DNA of 64,000 bases from Planomonospora sp. ID82291 (GCF_015711645.1 NZ_JABTEX010000001.1:1-64000), one strand, 5' to 3'. Shown: positions 45,610-55,490, counted from the stretch's first letter. The notes: generated by a model from the letters alone, not told the origin. A program made the numbers and translations.

Positions 45610-45624
45610 GGGAAGGAAGCAAGG

Positions 45625-45834
45625 ATGCGGCAGCCTGACCTGTCCGGCGCGCGGTGGCGCAAGAGCAGCCTCAGCGCCGATGGCCCGAGCTGTGTCGAGG
45701 TGGCGTTCGTCGAGGACGTCGTCGCCGTCCGCGACACCAAGGACCGGGACGGCGGCACGCTGGTGTTCCGCCGGGACGAGTGGACGGCCTTCATCGGCGG
45801 CGTCAAGACCGGCGAGTTCGACGGCCCGGCCTGA
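45625..45834 (+). CDS. DUF397 protein
   Basis: 69 residues. The complete DUF397 pattern is present: WRKSSLSADGPSCVEVAFVEDVVAVRDTKD and LVFRRDEWTAFIGGVKTGEFD. These small proteins are partners of DUF5753 regulators (WhiJ system); their biochemical role is not settled. GGGGAAGGAAG lies before the start, and the gene is cotranscribed with the regulator. Confidence 0.93.
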   Translation: MRQPDLSGARWRKSSLSADGPSCVEVAFVEDVVAVRDTKDRDGGTLVFRRDEWTAFIGGVKTGEFDGPA

Positions 45835-46034
45835 CCGTCCGGCTCACCCGCGAAAAACCGAGATCATCTTCTGGGAAGCACGCGTTTCCCATCCGGAGTG
45901 CTCCATGACGGGATCCCGCCCCCCGGCGCGCACCGGCACTCATCCCACCCCTCTACGGAGATCGCCCTCGACGGAACTTTACGTCCGCTTTATCCGTCGT
46001 CCGGAGCGACAGCGCACTCCGTCGTACAGAGAGG

Positions 46035-47393
46035 GTGAGGACACTGGCCGACAGACCCCAGGAGATCACCGGAGCCGGGTCGGGGCTTCACCTGGCCGGA
46101 GGTCATCTCGTCGTCACGCTCCCACCGGGCCGCCACCGGGTACGGCTGCCGCTCTCCGGGCCGGACCGGGTCGTGACGCTGATGCTGTACGGTCACCCCG
46201 GCCCGTACGGAACGGTCCACGGGCTCGCGATCCTGGACGACCGGGGCCGGGTCATGCTCGACTCCCCGGGGCCGCGGCCCCGCGAGGCGGTCGAGGCGGT
46301 CGCGGCGGAGGGCGGGCTGACGTTCGCGTTCCGCCTCTACCGCACGGCGGAGAAGGCCCGTCTGGCTCTGGCCCGCCGGGCCCCGGCCGTGCACCCGGAA
46401 TCGGCCGTGTCGCCGCCGTTCGCCGAAGCGATCGAGGTGCGACCGGCCGCCGGAGCGGTCAAGGGCGCCCCTCTCCCCGCCACCGTGCTCTCCTGGGACG
46501 GGGAGACGATGGTCGCCGTCGACCTGCCCGCCGACCGGTCGGTACGGCTCACCCCCGCGGCCCTCTACCACTACCGCCACGGCATGGCGGCCACCGACTC
46601 CCGCGGGAAGACCGAGACGCAGGTCTTCACCGGGCTCGCGGTGCTCGACGCCGACGGCCTCGTCCTCCTCGACCTGCCCGGCGAGTGGCGGATCCCGGAC
46701 GTGGCCGCCTTCGCCGCCGGTGCGGGGCTGCCGGTCGTGGACGCTCTGGACGCCCCGTCGGACCGGGTGCGCGCCGTACTGGCCGGGCGCGCTCCCGGCT
46801 GGAGGCGCCTGGCCGGGCTGCCGGTCGCCCGCAGGTCCGGGGCGAAGCGGGTCGTGGTCGTCGGCGCGGGGGCCGCGGGCCTGCTAACGATGGCCTACGT
46901 CGTCTCGGTGGGGGGGACGGCCGCGTGGCGGGGGCTGTCCGCGCTGGGGTGGATGCTGCTGGACGTGGTGGACGCCAAGTGGTTCGCCGTCTTCTTCAGC
47001 CCCCTGCTCCTCGTCCTGGCCCCCGCCCGCCAGGCGCTGCACGTCCGGCAGGTCCGGCGCGGCAAGGTCCTGGGACAGCCGGGCGGTCCCCGGCTCTCGG
47101 TCCGGAACGGGATGCTGCGGATCATGCGCGCCCCGAAGGCGGTCCCCCTCGATCTGCTCCTGGGGCCGGGCCCGGGCACCGCGGCGTGCCTGCTGGCCTA
47201 CCGGTACGAGGGCGTGCGCGGGCTCTTCGTGCTCAGCGGAGCCGGCGCGCCGCTGAACCACCTGCCGGGCCCCTGGCATCCTGAGGACGTGCACCGCTTC
47301 GCCGTACGGCACGGCCTGGCGTTCGAGGGCCGCACGCTGAACCGGGAGGAGTATCTCGATCTGGCTTCCCGCGTCCGGGACGCCCTCCCCTGA
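46035..47393 (+). CDS. Membrane protein of unknown function
   Basis: 452 residues from GTG 46035. N-terminal two thirds are soluble beta-rich sequence with a repeated phrase (VHGLAILDDRGRVMLDSPG at about 58 and VFTGLAVLDADGLVLLDLPG at about 195), each followed by a helix containing REAVEAVAAEGGL or DVAAFAAGAGL, so it is an internal duplication. Then two membrane helices (about 275-295 and 315-335) and a C-terminal domain that repeats the phrase once more (VRGLFVLSG...PEDVHRFAVRHGL). No family recognised. Confidence 0.7.
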   Translation: MRTLADRPQEITGAGSGLHLAGGHLVVTLPPGRHRVRLPLSGPDRVVTLMLYGHPGPYGTVHGLAILDDRGRVMLDSPGPRPREAVEAVAAEGGLTFAFRLYRTAEKARLALARRAPAVHPESAVSPPFAEAIEVRPAAGAVKGAPLPATVLSWDGETMVAVDLPADRSVRLTPAALYHYRHGMAATDSRGKTETQVFTGLAVLDADGLVLLDLPGEWRIPDVAAFAAGAGLPVVDALDAPSDRVRAVLAGRAPGWRRLAGLPVARRSGAKRVVVVGAGAAGLLTMAYVVSVGGTAAWRGLSALGWMLLDVVDAKWFAVFFSPLLLVLAPARQALHVRQVRRGKVLGQPGGPRLSVRNGMLRIMRAPKAVPLDLLLGPGPGTAACLLAYRYEGVRGLFVLSGAGAPLNHLPGPWHPEDVHRFAVRHGLAFEGRTLNREEYLDLASRVRDALP

Positions 47394-47723
47394 CCGGAGT
47401 CCGGGGCGCCCTCCCCTGGCCGGGGTCCGGTATGCCCTGGAACCCGAAGTCCGACGCGACCCGGACCGATCCGGAGATCGCCGGACACGCCCGTCCTGCC
47501 AGCCAAATCACACCAAGGTGATTACCCTGGTGAGGCACGGGGGTACGAATCCCTCGGCAATGGGGCCGGGGCCGCGCCTCTCCTGCGGGAGGCCGGACCT
47601 CTTCGCCGCGTCCGGGTCGCCGGGACCACAGGAGGACTGCTTGCAGCGTTCCAGGCTCGGTCGTCGTGCGTCGTCTCCGATCCGTGCCGCGCGTCCGGTC
47701 CTCCTTCTAGTGAGAGGTTCTCT
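47394..47723. other. 330-bp gap with a small palindrome
   Basis: No gene seen. AATCAC/GTGATT (47506-47511/47518-47523) forms an 18-bp palindrome of operator type, about 200 bp before the nuclease gene. A short GC repeat of the preceding gene's end lies at 47388-47430. Confidence 0.4.
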
Positions 47724-48428
47724 GTGCGACGCGTCCTCCGGTTCTCCCTTCCGGTCATCACCGCTCTCGCGGCCCTTCCCCTGACCTCCTCCCCCGCCGC
47801 GGCCGGTTCGGCGGCGGGCCTGCCGCGAGGCGTGCAGCGGGCGAAGGTGGTGCGCATCGTGGACGGTGACACGGTCGAGGTCCGGTTCGGCAAGAGCAGC
47901 CGGAAGGTCCGCGTGCGCCTGCTCGGCCTCGACACCCCGGAGTACGGCCGGTGCTGGTTCGACTCCGCGACCGAGCGCACCCGCGCGCTCCTGCCCCTCG
48001 GCAGGACCGCCTACCTGCTGCGGGACCGCGACTACAAGGACCACTACGGGCGCCGCCTGTTCTACGTCTACAATCACCGGGGCCTGTCCGTGGCCCGCAA
48101 CCTCGTCCGCTACGGGTACGCCAAGGCTCTGCTGTACCGCAAGAACGACCGCTACATCAGGACGATGCGCCTGGAGGAGGCCCGGGCGCGCAAGAGGCGG
48201 CTGCGGATCTGGTCGGGCCGGTGCGACAGCAGCAAGGACATGGTGGCCCCCCTCCCCGCCGAGGCGCGGACGGTGGGCTACGCGGGCCCCGGATGGCAGC
48301 CCGACCCCCGTTTCCGCACCTGCGAGTCCGCGATCTCCGCAGGCTTCGGGCCGTACGAGCGCAGCGTCCACCCGGAGTACGCGTGGTACTACGACGCCGA
48401 CGGCGACGGGCTCGTCTGCGAGCGCTGA
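47724..48428 (+). CDS. Secreted thermonuclease-like nuclease with excalibur domain
   Basis: 234 residues from GTG 47724 (GAGAGG upstream). Signal peptide 1-28 (SSPAAAG). SNase domain (about 38-160): VVRIVDGDTVEVRF, VRLLGLDTPEYG with the catalytic Asp/Arg set, YGRRLFYVYN, and GYAKALLY. C-terminal excalibur calcium-binding domain with YDADGDGLVCE. Such proteins degrade DNA/RNA outside the cell and need calcium. Confidence 0.92.
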   Translation: MRRVLRFSLPVITALAALPLTSSPAAAGSAAGLPRGVQRAKVVRIVDGDTVEVRFGKSSRKVRVRLLGLDTPEYGRCWFDSATERTRALLPLGRTAYLLRDRDYKDHYGRRLFYVYNHRGLSVARNLVRYGYAKALLYRKNDRYIRTMRLEEARARKRRLRIWSGRCDSSKDMVAPLPAEARTVGYAGPGWQPDPRFRTCESAISAGFGPYERSVHPEYAWYYDADGDGLVCER

Positions 48429-48435
48429 TCCCACG

Positions 48436-48480
48436 GCAGCCGAACCCACGGCCGCCGAACCCACAGCCGCCGAAGCCCGA
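48436..48480. repeat. 15-bp tandem repeat, three copies
   Basis: GCAGCCGAACCCACG-type units follow the nuclease stop. Confidence 0.75.
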
Positions 48481-48545
48481 GAGCACCGGAGTCGCGAGCA
48501 CCGAAGCCCGCGCCGGCAGGACTTCTGACGGCAGGAGCCCTGCCC

Positions 48546-50438
48546 TCAGAACTCCAGAGCGTCCTGGACGGGGGAGTCGCCGGAGGCGAGCACGTCCAGG
48601 ATCTGCTCGCCGTATTTCGCCAGTTTGCTCTCGCCGACACCGCTCACCTGGCCGAGCTCGGCCAGGGAGGAGGGGGAGTCGGCCGCGATCTGGCGCAGGG
48701 TCGCGTCGTGGAAGACGACGTACGCGGGGAGCCCGCGCTCCTTGGCGACGACGGCTCGCCAGGCCCGGAGCCGCTCGAACACCGGCACGGCCTCCTCCGG
48801 CAGGTCGGCCGCCGGGGACGGACGGCGCGCCCCGGAGCCGCGCGCCGCGCTCCCGGCCCGCGCCGTCCGCTCCGGGTCGCGGCGGAGCGGCACCTGCCTG
48901 CGCCGGGCCAGCACCTCGGCGCTCGCGTCGGTGAGCGCGAGCGTGCCGTGGTCGCCCTCGACGCTCAAGAGCCCCTGGGCCAGCAGCTGGCGCACCACGG
49001 CGCGCCACTCGGACTCGTTCAGCTCCGTGCCGACGCCGAAGACCGTCAGGGAGGCGTGGCCGTGCTGGACGACCTTGTCGGTCTCCCGGCCGAGCAGGAT
49101 GTCGATGACGTGGCCCGCGCCGAAGCTCTGCCCCCGCTCGCGCCTCAGGCGCAGTACCGCCGACAGGAGTTTCTGCGCCGCGATCGTGCCGTCCCAGGTC
49201 TCGGGCGGCGTCAGGCAGGTGTCGCAGTTGCCGCAGGCGCCGGACTCCTGGCCGAAGTAGGCGAGCAGGTGGACGCGGCGGCACTCGACCGTCTCGCACA
49301 GGGCCAGCATGGCGTCGAGATGGGAGCTCAGACGACGCCGGTGGGCGGCGTCGCCCTCGGAGGCGTCGATCATCCGGCGCTGCTGCACGACGTCCTGGAG
49401 CCCGTAGACCATCCACGCGGTGGACGGCAGGCCGTCGCGGCCGGCCCGCCCGGTCTCCTGGTAGTAGCCCTCGATGGACTTGGGCAGGTCGAGGTGGGCG
49501 ACGAACCGCACGTCGGGCTTGTCGATGCCCATGCCGAACGCGATGGTGGCGACCATGACGAGGCCGTCCTCGCGCAGGAAGCGCGACTGGTGCGCGGCGC
49601 GGGTGCGCGCGTCGAGCCCGGCGTGGTACGGCAGCGCCTGGACGCCGTTCTCCGCCAGGAACGCGGCGGTCTTCTCCACCGAGGCGCGGGACAGGCAGTA
49701 GACGATGCCGGCGTCCCCGGGGTGCTCGGTGCGCAGCAGTTGCAGCAGCTGCCGGCGGGGCTCCCGCTTCTGCGCGATGCGGTACTGGATGTTGGGGCGG
49801 TCGAAGCTCGCCACGAAATGGCGGGCCCCGCCGAGGTTCAGCCGGGTCGCGATCTCCGCGTGGGTGGCCTCGGTGGCGGTGGCGGTCAGCGCGATGCGCG
49901 GCACGTCGGGCCAGCGCTCGTGCAGGGCGGACAGCGCCAGGTAGTCGGGGCGGAAGTCGTGTCCCCACTGGGCCACGCAGTGCGCCTCGTCGATGGCGAA
50001 CAGCGCGATCACGCCGCGGTCGAGGAGGCCCAGCGTCGAGGAGGTGCGCAGCCGTTCCGGCGCCACGTAGAGCAGGTCCAGCTCACCGGCGAGGAAGGCG
50101 GCCTCGACCTCGCGGCGCTCCTCGTGCTCCTGCGTGGAGTTGAGGAAGCCCGCCCGCACGCCGAGGGCCGTCAGCGCGTCGACCTGGTCCTGCATGAGCG
50201 CGATCAGCGGCGAGACGACGACGCCGGTGCCCTTCCGCACGAGGGCGGGCACCTGGTAGCACAGCGACTTGCCGCCGCCGGTGGGCATGAGCACGAGCGC
50301 GTCACCGCCGGCGACGACGTGGTCGATGATCTCCCGCTGCCCCTCCCGGAAGGAGCCGTAACCGAAGACGCGGCGCAGCACGCGCGAGGCGTCGTCCGCC
50401 TCGGGGGCGTCTTGAGGGGAGCCGGGAGGGGAAGTCAT
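48546..50438 (-). CDS. recQ: ATP-dependent DNA helicase RecQ
   Basis: 630 residues from ATG 50438. Motifs: FREGQREII (0), [17 protein letters not shown] (I), [20 protein letters not shown] (II plus aromatic-rich loop), ALTATAT (III), and [10 protein letters not shown] (VI); the RQC zinc site has [16 protein letters not shown] and [10 protein letters not shown]; the HRDC domain is C-terminal ([33 protein letters not shown]). It unwinds 3'-5' in recombination and repair. Full-length. Confidence 0.96.
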   Translation of the reverse strand: MTSPPGSPQDAPEADDASRVLRRVFGYGSFREGQREIIDHVVAGGDALVLMPTGGGKSLCYQVPALVRKGTGVVVSPLIALMQDQVDALTALGVRAGFLNSTQEHEERREVEAAFLAGELDLLYVAPERLRTSSTLGLLDRGVIALFAIDEAHCVAQWGHDFRPDYLALSALHERWPDVPRIALTATATEATHAEIATRLNLGGARHFVASFDRPNIQYRIAQKREPRRQLLQLLRTEHPGDAGIVYCLSRASVEKTAAFLAENGVQALPYHAGLDARTRAAHQSRFLREDGLVMVATIAFGMGIDKPDVRFVAHLDLPKSIEGYYQETGRAGRDGLPSTAWMVYGLQDVVQQRRMIDASEGDAAHRRRLSSHLDAMLALCETVECRRVHLLAYFGQESGACGNCDTCLTPPETWDGTIAAQKLLSAVLRLRRERGQSFGAGHVIDILLGRETDKVVQHGHASLTVFGVGTELNESEWRAVVRQLLAQGLLSVEGDHGTLALTDASAEVLARRRQVPLRRDPERTARAGSAARGSGARRPSPAADLPEEAVPVFERLRAWRAVVAKERGLPAYVVFHDATLRQIAADSPSSLAELGQVSGVGESKLAKYGEQILDVLASGDSPVQDALEF

Positions 50439-50650
50439 CACGTCATTCTAGGAGGATCGGGACACCCGCGAAGGAGACCGCCGGAGGCTGTGGACGACGC
50501 GGGCGGCCGTACCCAGGGCTGTGGACGACGGGCGGGGCTCCGTCCGGCTCCGGCCGGGACGGCGCCCCGCAGGAGATCGCCGTCGAGGACGCCCCGCCGG
50601 GCGCAGGACGCCCCACCGGCCGCAGGACGGGTGCGCCCCGTGCCGCACCC

Positions 50651-50724
50651 GCCCGCATGACCGAACGCCGTACCGCACTCGCCCGCATGACCGAACGCCG
50701 TACCGCACTCGCCCGCATGACCGG
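50651..50724. repeat. 30-bp tandem repeat, 2.5 copies
   Basis: GCCCGCATGACCGAACGCCG starts at 50651 and 50681, with a partial third at 50711. It lies 50 bp upstream of the small membrane protein gene. Confidence 0.9.
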
Positions 50725-50773
50725 ATCGATCACGGGTAGTCCCCGCACGCCCCATCGGACGGAAAGGACTCCC

Positions 50774-50920
50774 ATGCTCACCCTCATCCTGCTGATCTTC
50801 GCCCTCGCCTGCTTCCTGCTGGCCGCGTTCGGCATCGGCGGCGCCCGGATCAACCTGATGGCGCTCGGCCTGGCCCTGTGGGTGCTGAGCGAGCTGATCC
50901 CGAAGATCGGCGACCTCTGA
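50774..50920 (+). CDS. Small hydrophobic protein (48 residues)
   Basis: 48 residues from ATG 50774, with GGAAAGGA upstream. Two short membrane helices: LTLILLIFALACFLLAAFGI and LMALGLALWVLSELIPKIG. Short proteins of exactly this pattern are widespread in actinomycetes and unnamed. The preceding in-frame ATGs belong to the 30-bp repeats. Confidence 0.75.
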   Translation: MLTLILLIFALACFLLAAFGIGGARINLMALGLALWVLSELIPKIGDL

Positions 50921-50982
50921 CCGCGGTCCGCCCCGGTCGGCGGCCTCTACCGGCGGTCCGCCCCGGAGGACGAGCCGGGCGG

Positions 50983-52089
50983 TCAGCCCGTCTGGAGGAC
51001 GAGCCGGGCGATCCGCTCGACGGTGCCGAAGTCACCGGGCGCGGCCCGGTTCTTCATCACGCCGACGCTGATCCCGGTGGCCGTGTCCGCGAAGGCCGCG
51101 GTGCCCCCGCTGCCGCCCATCCCGAACACGGTGGGCAGGCCGATCCCCTCGGTCAGGCCGATCGAGTAGCCCAGCGCCAGGGTGGCGGGGTTGCCCGCCA
51201 CCTCGTCCACCCCGCTCACCGCCGGGGAGGACAGTTCGCGCAGCCGGGCGGCGGAGACCAGCTCCCCGCCCAGCAGCGCGTCGTACATGCGGGCCACCGC
51301 GCGGGCGGTCATCGTGCCGCCCGCAGGGATGTCCGAGGTCAGCACGTCGGCGCGGTTGCTGAACGCGGCGTCCGGCATCGCCCCCGGAGGGGCGGCCGTG
51401 TAGCCGCCGACCACCTTGAAGAACGGGATCTGCGCCATCACCTCGGCGGGCAGGTCCATCGGCGGCCCGGCGTCCTCGATCCTGGCCAGCCGGCCGAGTT
51501 CGGACGCGGGCACGCCGAAGAACAGCTCGCCGGCCACGCCGAGCGGTCCGGCCACCTCCTCGCGGAGCACCTGCGAGATCGGCTTTCCGGTCACCCGGCG
51601 GACGACCTCGCCCAGGATGTAGCCGTAGGTCTGCGGGTGGTAGCCGAACCGGGTGCCCGGCTCCCACCACGGCTCGGCGGCGGCGATCGCGGCGCACATC
51701 CGGTCCCAGTCGCACAGGTCCTCGGGCGTGGTGTCCACCGGCACCCCGGGCACCCCGGTCGCGTGCGTCAGCGCGTGCCGTACGGTCGCCCCCTCCTTGC
51801 CGCGGGCGGCGAACTCCGGCCACACGTCCGCGATCCGGGTCTCGTAGCCGAGGGCTCCGCGCTCGGCCAGCACGTGGACGACGGTCGCGGTCACCCCCTT
51901 GCCCGTCGAGGTGGCGTAGACCGGGGTGTCGGAGGTGAACGGGCGGCCCGTCTCCGGGTCGGCGACCCCTGCCACCGCGTCGGCCAAGAGCTCGCCGCGC
52001 CGGTAGACGGCGACCTGCACGCCGCGCTCGGCCCCCGACGCCACCAGCTCGTCGACGGCGGCCTGCACGTCCTTCTGAAGGTCGGACAC
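50983..52089 (-). CDS. Serine hydrolase (class C beta-lactamase fold)
   Basis: 368 residues from GTG 52089 (GAGGAAG upstream). The catalytic SxxK is STGK in VYATSTGKGVTATVVH (about residue 60). The Tyr motif is FGYHPQTYG (about 145), and the third motif is MGGSGGTAAF (HxG replaced by GSG). No signal peptide, so it is a cytosolic esterase, peptidase or amidase instead of a penicillinase. Single gene. Confidence 0.9.
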   Translation of the reverse strand: MSDLQKDVQAAVDELVASGAERGVQVAVYRRGELLADAVAGVADPETGRPFTSDTPVYATSTGKGVTATVVHVLAERGALGYETRIADVWPEFAARGKEGATVRHALTHATGVPGVPVDTTPEDLCDWDRMCAAIAAAEPWWEPGTRFGYHPQTYGYILGEVVRRVTGKPISQVLREEVAGPLGVAGELFFGVPASELGRLARIEDAGPPMDLPAEVMAQIPFFKVVGGYTAAPPGAMPDAAFSNRADVLTSDIPAGGTMTARAVARMYDALLGGELVSAARLRELSSPAVSGVDEVAGNPATLALGYSIGLTEGIGLPTVFGMGGSGGTAAFADTATGISVGVMKNRAAPGDFGTVERIARLVLQTG

Positions 52090-52154
52090 GATGCTTCCTC
52101 TCTCTCGCGGTATCTCCCTCATGAGACGAGGGCGGCGCGGAAAAGGAATCGGCC

Positions 52155-53126
52155 TCACAGCGAGGGCGGCAGGCCGAACGCGGGGAACAGCTCGTCCCCG
52201 AACGTGGTGATCTGGGTGACCAGTCCGTCCTCGATCCGCAGGACCCCCAGCCAGGACGGCGAGAAGCAGGTCTCTCCGGCCCGGCGCAGGTAGGCGGCGG
52301 CCGCGGGCTGGCGGTTGGCCCGTACGGCCAGCATCCGCCAGTCGCCCCATGCCTCGGGCCCGACCATCGCCGGGGTCCAGGCCGCCACGAAGGTCTCCAG
52401 GCCCTGCAGCCAGATCGGCGCCGGCGGCATCGCCTGCCACACGTCGGCCCGGAGCACCCCGACGAGGACGGACGGGTCGGCCTGCTCGACGGCGTCGATG
52501 TAGCGCTGCAGGACCGCGCGGTCCTGGGGGGTGGGCTCGGCGGCCGTGGCCCACTCCGTCCTCTGCGCGGGCAGGTGCCTCCTGACGGTCGGCCTGGCCC
52601 GCTGCAGGGCGCTCTTCACCGCGGCGACGGTCAGTCCCAGCGACTCGGCGGTCTCCTGCGCCGACCAGCCGAGCACGTCGCGCAGGATGAGCACCGCCCG
52701 CTGCCGCGGCGGCAGGTGCTGGATCGCGACCAGGAAGGCCAGCTCGATCGTCTCGCGCTCGATCACCAGGTCCGCCGCGTCCAGCAGCTCGTCGGGGTAG
52801 GGCTGGAGCCAGGAGACCAGGCCCGCGGCGGGCGGGTCGAGCCCGGGATCGGCCCCGGCCGGCGCCGGGCGCGGCTCCGGCCGGCGGGGGTGCGCCCTGA
52901 GGTGGTCCAGGCAGGCGTTGGTGGCGATCCGGTACAGCCAGGCCCGCAGTCCGGCCTCGTCCCGCAGGGTGTCGCGGCGGCGCCAGGCCCGCAGGAACGT
53001 CTCCTGGACGAGGTCCTCGGCCTCGTCGAAGGAGCCGAGCATGCGGTAGCAGTGCACGTGCAGCTCACGCCGGTGCGCCTCGGCGCGCTCGGCGAACCCG
53101 TCCACCACCGCCGGTTCCGTCGTCAT
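52155..53126 (-). CDS. Sigma-70 family factor with SnoaL-like C terminus (TIGR02960/SigG-like)
   Basis: 323 residues from ATG 53126. Region 2: LHVHCYRMLGSFDEAEDLVQETFLRAWRRRDTL. Region 4: LPPRQRAVLILRDVLGWSAQETAESLGLTVAAVKSALQRAR (about 145-190). The C-terminal 120 residues (LQRYIDAVEQADPSVLVGVL, LGVLRIEDGLVTQITTF) form a SnoaL-like domain, which in these ECF factors replaces an anti-sigma protein as the control element. No anti-sigma gene is adjacent. Confidence 0.92.
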   Translation of the reverse strand: MTTEPAVVDGFAERAEAHRRELHVHCYRMLGSFDEAEDLVQETFLRAWRRRDTLRDEAGLRAWLYRIATNACLDHLRAHPRRPEPRPAPAGADPGLDPPAAGLVSWLQPYPDELLDAADLVIERETIELAFLVAIQHLPPRQRAVLILRDVLGWSAQETAESLGLTVAAVKSALQRARPTVRRHLPAQRTEWATAAEPTPQDRAVLQRYIDAVEQADPSVLVGVLRADVWQAMPPAPIWLQGLETFVAAWTPAMVGPEAWGDWRMLAVRANRQPAAAAYLRRAGETCFSPSWLGVLRIEDGLVTQITTFGDELFPAFGLPPSL

Positions 53127-53170
53127 CGCCGGAATCCTAACCTGGGAGCACACCCCCTGACGGCGCCCGG

Positions 53171-53515
53171 TCAGCCTCCCGCCTCGTGGGCGGCGACCAG
53201 CTGCCGGGGCGCCGTCAGGCACCACGCCTCGGTGACCAGTTCGAACAGCTCGTCCGCGTCGATCCCCGCCAGGTGCACCACCACCCAGCCGAACCGGCCC
53301 GCGGTGAACTGGGGCTCGAAGACCTCCGGCCGCTCCGCCACCAGCGCGATCTGCTCCTCGATCGTCGCCTTGAGGCCGACGGTCTCGGTCCTCTCCCACA
53401 GGTAGCCGAACCCCTTGCCCCGCACCTTCAGCGAGATCCAGTCACCGCCGGGGGTCTGCTTCACCTCCGGCAGCCGGTCCAGCATCCCCAGGAACTCGTC
53501 AACGCTCACAGCCAT
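53171..53515 (-). CDS. MmcQ/YjbR-family protein
   Basis: 114 residues. VSVDEFLGMLDRLPEVKQTPGGDWISLKVRGKGFGYLWE, IALVAERPEVFEPQFTAGRFGWVVVHLAGIDADELFELVTEAW: the standard CyaY-like fold of YjbR/MmcQ proteins, some of which bind DNA. It lies 45 bp upstream of the sigma factor gene in the same direction and may be cotranscribed. Confidence 0.88.
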   Translation of the reverse strand: MAVSVDEFLGMLDRLPEVKQTPGGDWISLKVRGKGFGYLWERTETVGLKATIEEQIALVAERPEVFEPQFTAGRFGWVVVHLAGIDADELFELVTEAWCLTAPRQLVAAHEAGG

Positions 53516-53776
53516 GGCCCAGACCTACCAGAGCGCTCCGACATTTCCCGTGCCGAGGTGACACCCCGGCCTGCGCGACCCTCCGGTCCGGAACGACCGA
53601 AAGACCGGCCGGATCCGGAGGCCGGTCCCCGACCCCCTTCCGACGGCCTGTTCCGACACACCGGTCGGCAATCGGCTCTCACCGGCGACCACCGCTTAAC
53701 CTGCAGGGGAAGGCGTGCGCGGCGACCTGTCCACGCCGCCGCTCCACTCCACCGGAGACGGCCACAGGAGGAACCG

Positions 53777-54520
53777 ATGCCGGGAACGGGTGCGCGGATC
53801 GGCGCGGTCCTGCTCGCGAGCAGCCTGACACCGGCTCTGAGCGCCGCCCTCGCCTACCCGCACGCCGCCGCCGCCGAGCCCGTGCGGATCCGCCCCGCGG
53901 ACAAGTACGCCGGCTACGCCCAGCTCGCCGCCCACGAGACCGAGGGCAGGGACTACCGGCGTGAGCGGCGCTTTCCCCGTGGTGCCCGGGTCGCCCACAT
54001 CGCCATCCACGGAGGCGACATCGAGCCGCCGACGACCCAGCTGGCGGACCACTCCGCACGCGCCGGTCGACACGCCTACTACTCGTTCACGGCCACCAAG
54101 GCCTCCGGCAACCGTGACCTGCACATCACCGCCGACAGGTTCGACGAGCCGAAAGCGCGCAGCCTGGTGGCCAGGGTCGACTACACCGTCGCCTGGCACG
54201 GCGCCGCCGGATCCGGGGCGACGACCTACATCGGCGGCCGCGACACGGCACTGATCAGGAAGATCACCGCCGAGCTGCGCGCCGCGGGCTTCACCGTCGC
54301 CGGGTCGGTTCCCGCGGGCTTGAAGGGCAGGAGCCCGGCCAACATCACCAACAGGAACCGGCGGGGCAGGGGGGTGCAGCTGGAGATCAGTCTCGGCCAG
54401 CGGAAGCGGTTCTTCACCGACGGAAGGCTGAACCGCGCCTGGATCGGAAATCCAGACAACCGCACCAGTGCGTTCCACGCCTACACCGCCGCGGTCAACC
54501 GCGCCCTCCCCGGATCCTGA
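53777..54520 (+). CDS. Secreted poly-gamma-glutamate hydrolase-family protein
   Basis: 247 residues from ATG 53777 (AGGAGG upstream). Signal peptide 1-33 (AAAAEP). Zinc-peptidase fold of phage-type PGA hydrolases: HIAIHGGDIEPPTTQLADH (His and Glu ligands, about 72-90), YYSFTATKASGNRDLHITADRFDEP (His), and YTVAWHGAAGS (His). Related phage enzymes strip poly-gamma-glutamate capsules. Here it is a single secreted enzyme; substrate and purpose unknown. Confidence 0.85.
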   Translation: MPGTGARIGAVLLASSLTPALSAALAYPHAAAAEPVRIRPADKYAGYAQLAAHETEGRDYRRERRFPRGARVAHIAIHGGDIEPPTTQLADHSARAGRHAYYSFTATKASGNRDLHITADRFDEPKARSLVARVDYTVAWHGAAGSGATTYIGGRDTALIRKITAELRAAGFTVAGSVPAGLKGRSPANITNRNRRGRGVQLEISLGQRKRFFTDGRLNRAWIGNPDNRTSAFHAYTAAVNRALPGS

Positions 54521-54550
54521 ACGGCTCCCCCGGTTCCGTCCCGTCGCCCC

Positions 54551-54630
54551 CGCACGCCCGCCTCCCACGACGGAAGATGCGCCCGCCCCCCGCACGCCCG
54601 CCTTCCACGACGGAAGGTGCGCCCGCCCGG
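54551..54630. repeat. 40-bp tandem repeat, two copies
   Basis: CGCACGCCCGCCTCCCACGA (54551) and its near copy (54591) follow the hydrolase gene. Confidence 0.88.
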
Positions 54631-54753
54631 GCCCGGCCGTCCCCACCGGTGGTCCCGTGCCGTACCGGGCTCCCGGGTGAAAACAGTCGGTGGCCCGCGA
54701 ATTCCGACTTCCGACCCGGGTCGGCGCCTGACGCAGATCAGCTGTCTTCGCGG

Positions 54754-55455
54754 TCAGTTCTTCCGCGGCTGCGGCGTCCCCCGGCCGGCGGGCTCGATCA
54801 GCCCGCAGTCGTAGGCGAGGACGACCGCCTGCGCGCGGCTGGTCAGATGGAGCTTGCTCATCAGCCGGTTCAGGTGCGTCTTGACCGTGGCCTCGCTCAG
54901 CGACAGCACCTCGGCGATCTGCCGGTTGGACATGGCCTGCCCGACGAGGTGGAGCACCTCGACCTCGCGTCCCGTGAGCGGGGCGAGCGGCTCCGGACGC
55001 GTGCCGGGTTCCGTGCGCGGGCGCGCGGCCGGGGCGCCGAAGGCCTCCACCAGCCGCCTGACGGCGTTCGGGGCGAGCAGGACGTCTCCGCCGGCGACCG
55101 TGTGGACGGCGGAGATGAGGCGTTCGGGCGGGGTGTCCTTGAGGAGGAAGCCGCTCGCTCCCAGGCGCAGCGCGTTGTAGACGTACTCGTCGACGTCGAA
55201 GGTGGTCAGGATCAGCACCTTCGGCACCGGGGAACCGCCCGCCGCGAGGATGCGCTCGGTCGCGGTGATGCCGCTGATCCCGGGCAGCCGGATGTCCATC
55301 AGCACGACGTCGGGCCGGAGCTCCGCCGCGAGGTCCACGGCCTCCTCGCCGGTGGCGGCCTCCCCGACCACCTCCAGCCCCGGAGCGGCGCGGATGAGCG
55401 CGGCCAGCCCCGCGCGGATCAGCACCTGGTCGTCGACCACCAGTACGGTGACCAT
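54754..55455 (-). CDS. NarL/FixJ-type response regulator
   Basis: 233 residues from ATG 55455. Receiver: VLVVDDQVLIRAGLAALI, phospho-Asp in VVLMDIRLPGISGI (about residue 54), TTFD, and the Lys in FLLKDTPPERLI. LuxR-type helix-turn-helix at 165-225: LTGREVEVLHLVGQAMSNRQIAEVLSLSEATVKTHLNRLMSKL. It follows the histidine kinase gene by 35 bp. Confidence 0.95.
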   Translation of the reverse strand: MVTVLVVDDQVLIRAGLAALIRAAPGLEVVGEAATGEEAVDLAAELRPDVVLMDIRLPGISGITATERILAAGGSPVPKVLILTTFDVDEYVYNALRLGASGFLLKDTPPERLISAVHTVAGGDVLLAPNAVRRLVEAFGAPAARPRTEPGTRPEPLAPLTGREVEVLHLVGQAMSNRQIAEVLSLSEATVKTHLNRLMSKLHLTSRAQAVVLAYDCGLIEPAGRGTPQPRKN

Positions 55456-55490
55456 TCGCGCGCCTCGCAGGTAGGTGTGTCGTCCGGACG

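Noticed and set aside
47506-47523. Rho-independent terminator after the unknown membrane protein
   Set aside because: The palindrome has 6-bp arms, low GC and lies over 100 bp after the stop; an operator is as likely, so it is only mentioned in the gap entry.
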